A DNA stretch of 64,000 bases from Chamaecyparis obtusa (taxonomy: Eukaryota > Streptophyta > Pinopsida > Cupressales > Cupressaceae), in contig BSBK01006424.1 in assembly GCA_027943335.1 (NCBI GenBank), positions 687,001-751,000 on the forward strand, read 5' to 3'. Of the stretch, positions 11,839 through 24,137 are shown piece by piece. How positions within the stretch are numbered: the first letter of the stretch is position 1; every line of letters begins with the position of its first letter. A model generated the notes under the pieces. That model saw only the letters and a list, made by a program, of their open reading frames with translations. It was not told where the DNA came from and did not search any database. The position numbers and the translations under genes are program-made.

Positions 11839-13024
11839 TTAGTTTGAGTCGGTAGAGCCATCCATTCCATTACTTGGACTGGATTGCTCGGTAGATTTAG
11901 GAATCCATTTTTGTCTCACCGATTTCCTGACCTTAGTTGCTTCATTCTTCTTTCCATCTTCAACTTCACTAGCATTCATGCAGTTTCTGGCTATGTGACC
12001 GAGTTTAGTGCATTTGAAGCATCTTACAATAGTATCTCTTTTCCTTAGATGATGTTTTATGCAATTCATGCCAATGTGTCCATATTCTCCATAGTAATGA
12101 CATCTACACCAGGTGTTGTAGTCCCATCCAAACATTGCTTTCATAATTTGTTCTGCTGGATTGAATATTTTGGATCTGCACTCGGATGCCTTGTGACCTT
12201 GTTTTGTGACAATTACCTCTGAATCTTGGTTTTTCCCTGCATTCATTTGCTTTGTGAACAGGTTGATTGCAGCTATAACATTTTCCATTGAATTCTTCTT
12301 TTTCATTATTCCAACATTTATTTGAAGTATGTCCTATTTTACCACAATGATTACAAGTAGGTTTTTGATTTCTTTGAGTACCTTGCTTAGAGGATTCACC
12401 TTCTCCTTTGTATCCAAGTCCTGCTTTTCCTTTTTGCCTATGAAGATTTCGCTCATACAGCTGATTCAAGTCTTCTTGACTTTTCAGCATTCCTTCATTG
12501 ATTTGTTTTTCAGCGTTTAGGTCATCCACCAATCTTAGATTGATTTCCTTTTCAGATCTTAGTTCTTCTCTTGTGCTTTCTATTTCTAATCTTAGATTCA
12601 GAATTTCCTCATTTGTATGAGAGATTTGATCAATTAGGTTTTCTAGCTGAAGGGTTTTATTTTGGACTTCAATGTTCCTTCCATCTAATTCATCTTTCAA
12701 CTTGTTTCTTTGTTCCAAGATCTCACAGAATCTTGTAGAGTGTAGCTCTTGTTCTCTTTTTAATTTTCTCACTTCTTCCTGCAGAGACCCATTCTTTTCT
12801 AGGAGTTCTTTGACAGCATTGTTTGCTTCATCTGAGTTATTTGAGGGAAAAAGATCTTCAATCTTTTCTTCAATGTAATTCTGATCATTCATCTGATTTG
12901 CAAGTTCCTTTCTTCTTCTTAGGGATTGGGAAAGATGTTCTTTTTCTTCTTTGAGTTTAGCTATGGCCATTTCCAGATCTAGCTTTTTATTTTCAATCAC
13001 CTTGTTCAGTTTGAATACCTCCAT
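11839..13024 (-). pseudogene. Element 1 Gag: coiled coil plus CCHC zinc knuckles
   Basis: Starts at the ATG at 13024 (MEVFKLNKVIENKK). Residues 1 to about 200 are strongly heptad-like and rich in Glu, Lys and Leu, so a long coiled coil. Zinc knuckles follow: CNHCGKIGHTSNKC, CYSCNQPVHKANEC, a third broken by a frameshift near 12190-12200 (GHKASEC in the new frame), CHYYGEYGHIGMNC with its second Cys replaced by Tyr, and CFKCTKLGHIARNC. It ends SNGMDGSTDSN. The frame switch is the only lesion seen. There is no match to the common retrotrans_gag core; the family is defined here by its similarity to element 2 (39970-41316). Likely role: RNA binding and packaging. Confidence 0.85.
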
Positions 13025-13076
13025 TGTCCTGGATCTTTGCTCAAGCTAGTTAAGCTTTGACTTGAGAACCAATGCT

Positions 13077-13088
13077 GCTCTGATACCA
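13077..13088 (-). promoter_or_regulatory. Primer binding site of element 1 (initiator tRNA-Met type)
   Basis: The minus strand reads TGGTATCAGAGC two bases from the LTR end. It fixes the orientation of the element as minus. Confidence 0.93.
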
Positions 13089-13090
13089 AT

Positions 13091-14273
13091 TGTTGGAAAT
13101 ATTCAGGAATTAAACGAGTTACTGAGAGGGGTTACTGAGAGGGGAGGGGTGAATCAGTAACTCCAAATTTTCTTTCAATTACAGATGTATTAACATGTAA
13201 TTTACTTTAACCTTTGCATACAGAAAGCATGAAACTTAAAAACATTCACAATAATGACACATAGATTTGGTTACCCAGAAACCTTCCAAAAAGAAAGTAA
13301 AACTGGGGTGGGGATGAAACCCACAAAGCTTTAATACTGTAGAATAAAGTTGGCCGGTTAAGGCTTACAATTTGATCACTTCTGATGATCTGCCCTGTTA
13401 GGAGCAATAAGGATTGCTAAATCCACCCTGTTAAAGGATTTACAAAACATACAATGAAGTATGCACTCGGTAAAGAGATTTTACAAAAGACTGTTAAGTC
13501 TACCCGGTTAAAGGATTTAGTACTGATTCACCTATTAGGATGAAACAGTAGATCTCTTGCTTTGCAACTGGATTGCTGATTGAGATTCGCTGATGTACTG
13601 ATCACCTTCTGTGATGAATTTGTCTTTGCTGTTCCTTATACTGCTGAAGCCCTTTGTAATTCGCTTATCTCTGCCTTTCTTTCTTTTTCACATATATGCT
13701 TCTTACATTGTCTTGACATTTTTACAACATTGTTTATATACAAGTCTTAAACAATTAATTACAATTACAATTACAAAGTCGGCTTGAAAAATAAACATAA
13801 GTGCTATTAAGTCGGCCCAAGTATGGTTACACGGTTCCTGCAAACTAACTTGGTGACTTTCTGATACTCGGCGTCCACTGCATTACTCGGCATCGTCATG
13901 CACTCGGTAGAAGTGAAGGCACGGTTCATACTGATCACTCGGTAGGTTTTAAACTCGAAAAATACTGGTGACTCGGTAGACATGATGTTACTCGGTTTAC
14001 ACTGTCCTGCTTGGTTTGTACTAACTTGCTCGGTTTGCATTGTCTTGCTCGGTTTGCACTGTTTGCTCGGTTTGCACTATCTGCTCGGTTTGCACTGTCT
14101 GCTCAGTTTGCACTGTCTGCTCGGTTTGCACTATCTGCTCGGTTTGCACTATCTGCTCGGTTTGCACTATCTGCTCAGTTTGCACTGTCTGCTCGGTTTG
14201 CACTGTCTGCTCGGTTTGCACCCAGAATGCAAATAAGTGTTGTCACTAGTGGCAATTCTGCTTAATGCCAACA
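13091..14273 (-). repeat. Element 1 5' LTR (right copy)
   Basis: 1,183 bp. In the minus sense U3 is the right part, with the CCGAG/18-bp array at about 13820-14225. A TATATAAA box lies at about 13732-13740 and U5 runs to 13091. It exceeds the left copy by 85 bp, which is accounted for by four extra 18-bp units (72 bp) and one 13-bp duplication of GTTACTGAGAGGG near 13120-13142. Confidence 0.92.
14026..14226 (-). repeat. 18-bp minisatellite in right LTR (about 11 clear units)
   Basis: Same unit as in the left LTR, with about 11 clear copies and two diverged ones before them. Variants CTCAGTT and CACTAT alternate with the consensus, so the array was reshaped by unit duplication after insertion, or inherited in a longer form. 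Confidence 0.9.
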
Positions 14274-16020
14274 ATGCACAATCTCTATATTTTTTTAAAA
14301 GCACACATTCTAAGGTTGGAAATCAAGTCATATATTAAAAATGTTATAGAATACATTTCAAAATGATAAGCCATGGATTGAAGGCCATGAAAGAATCCTT
14401 AATAATAAAAAAACATAGTCATATAGATTGATCCATGTATATCCATCTCTTTTACAATGTAGGCTTGGGGGCCTTTTATAGAAAATTTCTTAGGGTTCAT
14501 GAAAAAAAAATGCCACCTATGATTTCAACATGAAATTTACAAGGTTGTACAACACCAATATTTTCATCATTATTATTTTTCCTACAACTCATTTCCAACT
14601 ATCTCTCCTTTTAGCCTTTTTTCTATTGTAGGGCTGCAAGTTATTTTCCTTTCCTTGTTTTAACCTTTTTCATTTTTGTCTGGCAATATTTTATCTATTA
14701 GGAAAAGATATCACCAATATTCCCCTTGAAGTGGATAGGTGGAAATCAACATGCAAGAAAGTGGACCCAACTTTATCATTTGAACAACATAGTTTCAACT
14801 AGTACACATGTTGTAACGGTGGGTATTTTAGGGACTCCCTTGCTGGAGTTGGATGTGGGACATGTGATGTTGACATGTGCTAGGAAGGAAAGGGTTCTTG
14901 AATTTTCTTACAAGGAATGTTAAAAGGTGATAGTAAAGATCACATGGAATGAAAATGTTCATAAGAGGAGACCACAATTGAGAGGAATATTTTAAAGTTG
15001 AGAAGCCAACTATTGTGGACATAATCTATAGCTTGGAAACTTACAAGGGAATGTATCCTTTAGGGTTAAACCCTAGAAAATCTATCTTTACATATCAATA
15101 TTTTATCCATTGTGCTCAAATTCATAAGCTTGCATTTGGGTGTCCTAGATGGGGTTTCATCATGTTTTATGAAAAAGACAATCCTCTTGGGAAAACTATT
15201 GTCCAACATCTCCATCCATTAAAATTTTTGAATATAAGTAATTTTAAAGAAAAGTATGGTACAAAAGAAAAAACTTTCATCATAAGGAGGTTGAGTGTTC
15301 ATGGCATGGTGGTTCAATGGTGATGCAGGTATGATAATTGCAACTGAAAAGAAAGGGGCACCTAAAACTAGAACCAAAAAAAATGGGTAGGTCCAAGGTG
15401 TCATATTCCTAGGAATAGGGTGAAAAAGACATCCTATTCCTATAAATTTTGATTTAAATTACTTGTAGACTATCTATCAGATCTTGGAATTTCCATATTT
15501 GAAATGAAACATTCCCCACTTGTACCTACACATAGAAAACAAGAAAATTATTGTGTAGAGAGGGGTTTACCTCATTCAAACCCTACTTTGGAATTGACCT
15601 TAAAATGAAATAAAGGAAATCCTATTGTCATATAGCAGAGGCTAGATGTAGTGCCTCTCGTGGTTACATCTTATGATATTATATTTGCATCCATATTAGA
15701 CTCTTTTTATTGTTTTGTGACTATTCATTTGTTATGATCAGACATTTTCACCATGTTATGTATTTGATTATAGTACATTATTTTAGCATTACTGGTATTA
15801 TTGATGATTTATATGTTATATTATATTGTTGCTTACTATTATGATTATATTTGCATGATGATGCTTTCAAGATGTGACATGATGCTTTATGATGATATCT
15901 AGTGTATTTTGTATTCAAGAATATTGGATTTTGTTTTTGATTAAGGAAAAAATAGGTTTTGAAGTACCTGAAACCCTTTAAAAATTCTTACATAAGATAT
16001 TTCAATAAATCTCAACAACA
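14274..16020. other. AT-rich sequence between element 1 and the TRIM-like element
   Basis: The first 200 bp continue the interrupted gypsy LTR and include the minus-strand TATA box at 14474-14481. From about 14700 no element or gene is recognised. Small frames at 14726-14923 and 15015-15323 have no known motif. Short ATGATG/TTATTAT-rich sequence fills 15650-15900. Confidence 0.4.
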
Positions 16021-16025
16021 CAAAA

Positions 16026-16411
16026 TGTAGGATTTGAGCAATACAAGTCCACAAAACTTGAAGATCACCTGCATACAAAGACCCGTTACAAGGAAGTAGA
16101 GACAAGAAGAGGGCAAGGGTGTTACTCAAAATATGAAGAAGAAAATATCCTCAAAAATTGTATGAATTAAATGTACAATGGATCATCCTTATAAAGGAGA
16201 TCAAAAGCATTGAAAGACACATCCTAGTGCATGTAATAATTAGTTTAACTATTACATGACTAATGCATGCAAGTTTATATTTAAAACAACTAGTGCATGA
16301 GTTTAAAACAACTCATGCATGTGTGTTTAAATATAAACAACTAAAGAAAAAGAGTTGACATCTTAAGAAGGGAGTAAAGTTAATTAATATAATTAATACT
16401 TTACTCTAACA
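16026..16411 (-). repeat. TRIM-like element, 3' LTR (left)
   Basis: 386 bp. Contains repeated CATGCA-type words (ACTCATGCATGTGTG, CTAGTGCATG) and TTAATTAATATAATTAAT close to the outer end in element sense. Near-identical to 17293-17677. Confidence 0.92.
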
Positions 16412-17275
16412 CCCCCCCTTAAGATGTGCAACAATGCAGCTACAAACAATGCAAGAAGAAAGCAAAGGAAACTACAGTGCTGAAAGCATAAAAATGGGTC
16501 CTGACAACATGGCCTGATGAGGTATCCAAGTACAAAAGAGAGTCTCTATAAAGCAGAGTCTAAATAGAGAAAACCACATGGGAAAAAATCTACTCCAAAA
16601 AGAGACAAAGGCTAGTCTGAAGGACTAAAGAAGCCACTAAAACTAGTGATGTTCCAGAAAATAGGAACAAAAATGAACATGTAGAACATCATTGAAGCAA
16701 GAAGATGAAAACTCTATCAAGAAGTAACTATTGATCTGAAGATCCTCCACAGAAATATGACCAGGTAGAGAAGACTGTAATCTGCATGAGTGCCCTCAAA
16801 TAACACTACTCAAATCAGGAGGCAAACAAAGGAAAACACCTGAACTCAAAGATACAGATGGCATAAAAACCAAAATTCTAAAGAGCTTATCAATCAAAGA
16901 TGGAAGAGTGCATCCAAAAAATAGGAAAGAAAAGAGTGTCCATATGGTAAATGATCCATCTCACCGGAATGCATAGGTACCCAACAACTGCAACCGCCTA
17001 GTACACAGAATCAAATACTAAATACATATCTCACACTATCAAACCAAGGAAGTAGTAGAACCAATAGTAGAAACCCCCCCATACTACTAACAAGGGAGTA
17101 ATGATAGGTACACTAAAAAGATCATCCAATATGAACTACATGATGAAGAAGAATCTGAAACATTGAATGTGCAGAGAGAGTACAAACACATATAGAGATA
17201 CATGAGGCTAATGTCATGGAAGGAAAACTCACTTGACAAAGGTATATGGAAAACAAAGGCAAACATCAAACCCCC

Positions 17276-17292
17276 CCATGGCTCTAATACCA
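17276..17292 (-). promoter_or_regulatory. Primer binding site of the TRIM-like element
   Basis: The minus strand reads TGGTATTAGAGCCATGG, one mismatch from the standard TGGTATCAGAGCCATGG initiator-Met site, and abuts the LTR directly. Confidence 0.9.
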
Positions 17293-17677
17293 TGTAGGAA
17301 TTGAGCAATACAAATCCACAAAACCCGAAGATCACCTGCATACAAAAACCTATTACAAGGAAGTAGAGACAAAAAGAGGGCAAGGGTTTGACTCAAAATA
17401 TGAAGAAGAAAATATCCTCAAATAATGAATGAATTAAATGTACAATGGATCATCCTTATAAAGGAGATCAAAAGCCTTGAAAGACAAATCCTAGTGCATG
17501 TAATAATTAGTTTAACTATTACATGACTAATGCATGCAAGTTTATATTTAAAACAACTAGTGCATGAGTTTAAAACAACTCATGCATGTGTGTTTAAATA
17601 TAAACAACTAAAGAAAAAGAGTTGACATTTAAGAAGGGAGTAAAGTTAATTAATATAATTAATACTTTACTCTAACA
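17293..17677 (-). repeat. TRIM-like element, 5' LTR (right)
   Basis: 385 bp partner of the left LTR. A minus-strand TATA-like box is not obvious. The TTATAAAGGAG word at about 17456 lies on the plus strand. Confidence 0.92.
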
Positions 17678-17817
17678 CAAAACATACCCATAAGCAACAA
17701 GAAAGATAGAAAGAAAGAGAAGCAAGATAGAATCGGCCCACCCCCAACAAAAAGCCAACAAACCACCAACAAAAGACAATAAATAATAGAGACAAACATA
17801 ACAAAACTATCCTAGAT

Positions 17818-18750
17818 TTTTCAAAGTCTCGGTGACTTCCTCATCCAATTGATTCATCTTTTGAGTCATGTTCTTCAGCTCAAGAATACTCCAAGGCAAT
17901 TTGGAAGTCTTATTTTTAGTACTTCCCCTCATCCTCTTACTAAGATGAAAAATATCATCCATGCCAGCCTCTTTCTCCTACTCTAGATCCACAAATATCC
18001 CATCCTAGTGTAATTTATCTAGTTTAGAAACCGAATCCTTCATATTCTCAACAGAGGATTTGACCATTTTGTGACTATGCTCCATTATCTTCCATAGGGT
18101 AGTATCACATTTATTGATCTTTAGGTTCATATCCTCAATCTTCTTATCATATATATCTCTCATATTCTCAATGACCTCTACATTTTTGGAAAACCAGTCC
18201 GCCATCACATTCTTCTCCTCCTCCATTCATATGGCACACATAATGGTATCAATAGAATTATTCTTAGGAATAGTAGAAGAGATATCCATGGAAGAAGTCT
18301 TCCCCTTATCCTTGTCTCCCTCCTTAGACTTCATTTCCTCAAACTTAGAAGTTAGGGATTAATACTTGAGATGAAGGATTTTGATCTCATGAAAGGTCCA
18401 CTTAATTAATCTAAAAAACACATTGAACTATCCTTAGATGTTTGCAAGATACCAAACTCTTTCTTATTATCCTAGAAATCTTGTACACTAACTTCCATAG
18501 AGGAAGAATGAGAGTTCCCCACAATAAATTGGAGGGACTGAAAATTTTCAAGGCTAGAGTAGGAATATGGAACATCATGGTCTTGAGAACTCCCATAATA
18601 AACAAGAACCAACTCCTTCCCTTTCCTCAAATTAATTTCTCAAATTTATCTCCCCCACATGGTGGAGAAGCCATACCCTTACTAGCATCAACACACACTT
18701 TTTTAGTTTTAACACACTTACCCTTACTAGAAATAATAGACCCCTCCATA
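17818..18750 (-). pseudogene. Coiled-coil protein fragment, unassigned (probable retroelement remnant)
   Basis: Reading minus from 18750 to about 17818 gives one frame with several stops. The best part (18005-18226) starts MEEEKNVMADWF and continues as Lys/Glu/Met-rich helical sequence with heptad spacing. It ends with an ELKNMTQKMNQLDEEVTETL segment. Codons continue into the sequence right of the GGCCC target site only weakly. I see no zinc knuckle or enzyme motif. It may be the tail of a LINE-type ORF1 or of another retroelement protein. The 10.8-kb gag-only element interrupts it at its upstream side. Confidence 0.4.
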
Positions 18751-18755
18751 GGCCC

Positions 18756-21700
18756 TGTTAGGGATTTTTCTTGTATCCCTCAATTCTAAAAGAGAAAATG
18801 CAAACTAGACTTGGGGATCCTCATCTGACTGACATAAATCTACTTCTTCCTACAAACTGAGGGGAAATAAAAGGCTAACTTGACAATGCATGCAAGCCTT
18901 CTTCACTTCAAGCTCCACACACTCAACCGGGTGTACCTAATGAAAGCATAAATTTGGATGTATGATAACTTCCTTTTGACAAACTCCACTTATGCAAATA
19001 AGACTATGGATAGTTTTCAGAACTGTAAGAAATGGGAGTTCAACACTCAACCAATCTTATGCAAGATCCCACTTACATAAGTGTTCTAAGAACTAGGAAA
19101 ATGGCTAGTGTGATAAGGATTAAATATTTCTTCTCTTTGAGTTCTAGAATCAGGCAGGCTAACCTAGGATTCATTTCTTCAAATAATCACCAAACAATAC
19201 TTGTATTCTGCAAATACAAGTTATAAACATGTCTGCCCTTCAACAAAAATTAAAGATTTAATTAATTTTTTAATTGATGATGAAAGGTGCATAACCAACA
19301 ATGACCAGTGCCTTATCTATTGGGAAACATAGTCAAATAAAAATACATCCCCAGAGACCTTCTAATTCCAAACAAACAAAAGCCAAATGAAATGCCTTAC
19401 AAGTCACTCTTTTCACTCCAATACCCAGACCTTAGATTCATATGCAAGATTAAACTCTCAGAATTTGCCTCAAATATTTACTCCCTCCTTGAAAGAAATT
19501 AAGAAAAAAATTCACAACTACCTTGTAGCCAGTACATTTAAATGCCTTACAAGTTAACATAAAAGAATTCAACACAAGGCATACCAAGAAATCACTAATA
19601 ATGGACAAGGATTCCATTATTCTTCATCATAAAACTTCTGGTTCAATTTATTTACAAAACCATGAAACCCAAAAATGAGACTCAAAAGTCAGAATACTAC
19701 CTAGCAATGTTCATTTCACCATCCTTGTAACAATGGAGAAAAAGAAAGATATATGAAATGAGAGCTAGTTTCAGCCAACTGACACCTGTCAATTTTCAAC
19801 AAAATATCTCCATCTTCCCCCAAATTTGATCTTCTTCTGCAACTCCCTTCATGCCTGCAATCATTTCTCTAACCAATTTGATTCCTACCTACTAGAAAAT
19901 TTGATCTCATTATGATTCTTGAAAATGCTCCCGTGAATGCCTCTCATTTTTAAAATAAAGATACTTCACAATATATGGAGAGACTATTGAAATCATTTAA
20001 ATCTGCATTTTTACTTTAAATATGCATTTTTGGCCCAGAAATCACCAAAATTTGCCAAGTGTCACCACTTGGTTGAATGCTCAAACTAACCTTAGATTTG
20101 ACCAAGTTGACCTAAAGATTCAGATACTAGCCTCATTCTCTTATTCTTTGAATCTTTTTCCTGACTGTGGTTACACTTGGAGATCACACGACTAGCCTAT
20201 TCTTTGAAACTCCCAATGTTCTTACTAACTGTGATTTTATCTAGAGAACCAGCAACCTCCTTCATCTCCTAATCTCAAAATGCATTTCTTGACTATGACT
20301 TTATTTGAAGATTCAACGACCAAGGTAATCTCTTAATCTCTAGATGCTAGCCTTAATCGGGAGCTTATTTGGAGATTCAGTGACCAAGCACTCTCCCAAT
20401 CTTTGGATGTTAGGCCACTAACTATTATCATTCAGAGATCATGTGACCTGACTAGTTAGCTGCCATCTCCAATTCTCCAGATGTTTTTCTTAACTACAGT
20501 TTAATCTGGAGATCACACAACTACTCATACTCTGAATCTCTAAATCCATTTGAATTAATCACCATCATCATTAGAATCAATGACTAACCAATGTCTGGAT
20601 CTCTGAATGTTAGGCCCTTGACTATTAGCATTTGGAGATCACGTGACTAAAGCATTCTCCAAATCTTTGAATGTGAAGCCTAACCACATGCTCATCTAGA
20701 GATTACTCGACTAGCCTCCACGTGTCCACATCACTGTCAGCTGGTCCTTGACTGCTAGCATTTGGAGATTATGCGACCAAAGCATTCTCCAGATATCTGA
20801 ATGTTAAGCCTAACTGCATGCTCATCTAGAGATTAATCGACTAGCCACCACGTGTCCACATCACTACCAGTTCTCTACAAAATTATGTTGCTTTTAGGTC
20901 ATTGACACACTTCCCAAGTCACAACCCACATGTGCACATGGAGAGCCTCCTGCTCTTTCTTCACATTACTATGTGAGTATTTTTCCTCATCCCATCAATG
21001 TGAGATTAAACATTTAGCATTTATAAATATTTCCATTAAAAATTCTTTATGTGTGCCCAACAAGCATCCACATAGTCTAGGCCCACACAAGTCAAGAGGC
21101 TTCCACTTACCTCTTTCTCTCCACTTTAGTTTACAAACCTATTGAGTGTTCTTTCTTTTAAATATGCCTTGCAGTCAAAACTGGGTGCATGTGGGATAAA
21201 TGTCATAGTGCAACCCACAAATATGTCACTTTCCAGCTCACCATTTTCAAACATAGGAGTCTCTAATCTTCTCTAACAAGTCTACTTTGATACAAAACTA
21301 TGAGCATCATTTGTGCTTCCACAATTTTGTTGATATATTACCATGGATAACTTCTGGGCTATCAAAACTTTCAACAAATTATTTTGTGCAAAACCAACAG
21401 TCATGGCTTCCATGAAAAATACATATTTGCAAATTCTCTCAAGGATTGTGTCAATAATGCTTCAAATCTAGTGTGAGATAGCAAGTCATGGCATCAAGAC
21501 TTCATTCCGAGTCTCCAAATTCAACTCCAGACAATAAGAATGGTGATAAAGACTGTAGCATTTAAAATTTCATATGTTGTCAATCAAATTTTTTAAAATT
21601 CATTCAACAAATCCATTTATTTGTTGATTGAGTGCATATCACTTGTGTAATATTTAAAGTATTGAATGTACTTCAAATATTAACTGTGAAACATTAGAGA

Positions 21701-22431
21701 ATATGTCAAACTTTAAACTACATCTAGAAGAAAATAGAGAAATTCTACTACACATAAACCGTGAAGCCCGGAGTCATGAAAATTTCCAAAAGTTTATGAT
21801 AATTCAAAAAATCAATTGGGTCATTGTCAGATTTTGAGCATCCCACAAACCTTCAGTGCCTCCTTTTCAAAATAGCATGTGAGAAAATGTGAACTTTTAA
21901 AAATATATGTCAAATAGAATTGGATTTTGACAAAGTTAGAATTGGAAACTTATATAGCCATACCAAGCCCTGTGAAATCTTCTAATTTTTTAATTTTGAA
22001 CATTTTCTCAGATACCAAGTCTAAATTCTTCTAAGACCAAAATGACTGAGTTTCCTACAAAATCACCCTTAAAAAATAATTAAAATAGATCACATGATCC
22101 TGACATTTGGCTAACATACACCTTGAAGTACAAACCTTCACTCTACCAAAGGGATAAATACATTACAATCACCTATCACCTCTAAATCAGTTTTATACCC
22201 ATTACACCTTGATCAGAACTAAAATCTAAGAGTTTCAACCCAATACATATGCTTAATGATAGGTGATAAACACATCCCCCAATTTGTTCTTATATAAAAA
22301 ATATCAGATCCCTTTCTTCTTTGCACTCAAACTTGGCTTCTCACAAAGACTTTTAGGGGCACTAACTTTACCTTAGAGAAAATTTTAGAATATGGATTCT
22401 AAAATTTATCTAGAATTTTATAGCTCCAACA
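18756..22431 (-). repeat. Gag-only element 3' LTR (left, 3,676 bp)
   Basis: Starts TGTTAGGGATTTTTC and ends AGCTCCAACA. Aligns with 25517-29542 throughout. At 22154-22220 it has about 67 bp where the right copy has about 520 bp of unrelated sequence. It contains a degenerate tandem array at about 20140-20870. Confidence 0.9.
20140..20870 (-). repeat. Degenerate tandem array of about 70-80-bp units in left LTR
   Basis: About ten diverged units combine words like TTTGGAGATCACGTGACTA with TCTCCAAATCTTTGAATGTTAGGCC. The recurring GGAGATCACRYGACT core contains CACGTG in some copies. CCACGTGTCC occurs twice at the right end. Matching array in the other LTR at about 26900-27490. Confidence 0.65.
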
Positions 22432-22522
22432 GTGGCTCTGATTGGGGATGTGTGCTTCATGTGAGCATGCAGAGAATCAAGAATTTCATGGTACAATAGA
22501 CCAATCAAAAGGAAATCAGAAC

Positions 22523-22525
22523 CCC

Positions 22526-22560
<35 letters not shown>

Positions 22561-22571
22561 ACACACACAAA
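22523..22571. repeat. CT/CA/A microsatellite tract
   Basis: CCCCCTCTCTCTGTCTCTGT continuing as CT repeats, then CA repeats, then A-rich. On the minus (element) strand it is a GA-rich purine tract about 90 bp inside the 3' LTR. It could serve as an auxiliary polypurine tract, though it is not adjacent to the LTR. Confidence 0.8.
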
Positions 22572-22913
22572 AAAAAAACAAAAAAAACAAAGGAAACCTT
22601 ACCCAACCACCAGACAACTGAAAACAAAGAAAATTTACAAATGCACAAACATTTACAAAACCTCAAACCATGATAGTGAGAATCAACATTTACCTCTATC
22701 AAAAATATAATTCTCATTTCTACGAATCGAAGGTAAATTGAAACCAGTACTTCTGCCAACATGATCAAACACATTACTACAAGTCCTCAACATATTATAA
22801 AGAAAATAATTAGCACTCTCACTATCATTAAGCATTTGGAAACCATAAAAAATCTGAAAGTGTTGATCATTGTGTGATATAAAGTTGTCATACTCTTTGA
22901 AATTTCTAGCCAG

Positions 22914-24137
22914 CTATGGAGAAAAAAATTCTGACTCAACTACAAAGTTGGAAACATGTTGGCTTTCTTCAAAACATGCTTGAATATCAAAAGATTTTTT
23001 TTTAAATTCAACTCTATGTATACCACATAAGCACTCAAGAAAATCATCATGAACCACAACTTGTGGCTTCAAATTCAATTCATTTTGAAAAACATCAACA
23101 TGCTGGACTGGGAAAATAAAAGACTCAATCTCTACCTGATAGCCAACACATCCTTGCTGACTCATTTCAACATATTTTTAAAACAAAGAATCAACACTCT
23201 TTTCATCATATTCTTGGAGAAACACACATACCTCTGGCTGAAACAAATAATTAGTTGTAAATATTGAAACCTCTTTCAGCTTCATATGAAAAATTTCAAA
23301 ATGTGGCTCCAATAAGTCAATATGAAGTCCATTACACATGTTCTCATCTTGGCACATGTTTCCTTGGCATAAATCACTATCATAGAGAACATTATCAACA
23401 TTATTAATTTCCTCTTGAAAAAACATTAATCTCATACTATTAACAATATCACAACCATCAATGTTAAAATCAAATAAGTTGACCTCCATTTCTAATGAAG
23501 AGTCATAATTAGCATCAATCTCATAATCATAAGAAATGCCTTCTTGGAATATCTCATAAACTAGTTCATACAAATCTGAAAGCAAATCAACTTCAACACT
23601 TTCAACCAAATTCTCGCTTAAACAAATTTTATTTTCATATTCAAAATTCTCCAAATCAATAGAAGAATTTGAAAACACTGACGCTGACTCATGATCACAA
23701 AATGAATGTATCTCTGATATGACATCATCACTTTCAAAAATAGTAAATGCCTCAAATTCTGAATCATGAAAATTATTAAGATGACAAACATCTAGCTGCA
23801 ATTCAGAAAAAGAAGGCATCACTCCAGGCTCATAGAAATCAATATATTTATCAACCAAGTGGTCACAAGAATCACTTGCAAGATCACTATTATGATCACT
23901 ATTTCTTGCAACAATATAATTATACTGCTGCTCTTGGACCGCCATTGCTAAAAAATTATTTACCCCCAAATCACTCATCTCATTTTTATTTTCAACTTGG
24001 GGCTGATTATACACATTGCAAACAACATCAGGCTCAGGATTTTGGTACAATTTTAAAATATCAACCTGAGTTTTGTTAGTTAACACTACACCAACTGGGT
24101 CATAACACTCACCATAATTTTCATTACCTACTAGAAT
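22914..24137 (-). pseudogene. Acidic C-terminal extension of the gag-only element protein
   Basis: The same frame as the end of Gag (24138-24341) runs on for about 400 codons with two stops (near 24135 and 23175). It is strongly acidic and rich in Asp, Glu, Ser, Asn, Phe and Tyr, for example DLLSDLYELVYEIFQEG and CDIVNSMRLMFFQEE. There is no metal-binding or catalytic motif. It is not a protease: no DTG/DSG triad is seen. I cannot assign a function. The uniform frame suggests it was once part of a Gag fusion protein. Confidence 0.6.

Larger units (their letters stand above)
6882..14273 (-). mobile_element. Element 1: complete non-autonomous LTR retrotransposon with two genes, no pol
   Basis: Bounded by two LTRs (left 6882-7979, right 13091-14273) with TGTTGG...CCAACA ends. 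ATGCAC flanks both sides (6876-6881 and 14274-14279); with the usual 5-bp duplication the boundary is ambiguous by one base. Orientation is minus: the primer site is beside the right LTR and the polypurine tract beside the left. The interior codes a zinc-knuckle Gag and a second protein of about 1,050 codons. No protease, RT, RNase H or integrase motif is visible in any frame of 7980-13090. It would need enzymes from another element. It is close in plan and protein sequence to element 2 at 38704-46821. Confidence 0.92.
16026..17677 (-). mobile_element. TRIM-like non-autonomous LTR element
   Basis: 1,652 bp with 386- and 385-bp LTRs (16026-16411 and 17293-17677), TGTAGG...CTAACA ends and a perfect 5-bp target duplication CAAAA (16021-16025 and 17678-17682). 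Minus orientation: the primer site is at 17276-17292 and a G-rich polypurine tract (plus strand CCCCCCCTTA) follows 16411. The 881-bp interior has no coding frame, so it fits the TRIM class or a copia deletion derivative. LTR copies differ at only a few positions, so it is among the youngest insertions here. Confidence 0.93.

Noticed and set aside
14026..14226. CRISPR-like array
   Set aside because: Units are contiguous with no unique spacers and lie inside a plant LTR.
13807..14265. Similar repetitive frames in the right LTR
   Set aside because: Same minisatellite, longer array; no start context and no independent coding support.
22559..22774. Minus-strand frame rich in Phe and Val
   Set aside because: Its C-terminal part is made by the CT/CA/A tract; upstream part is low complexity and stops soon.
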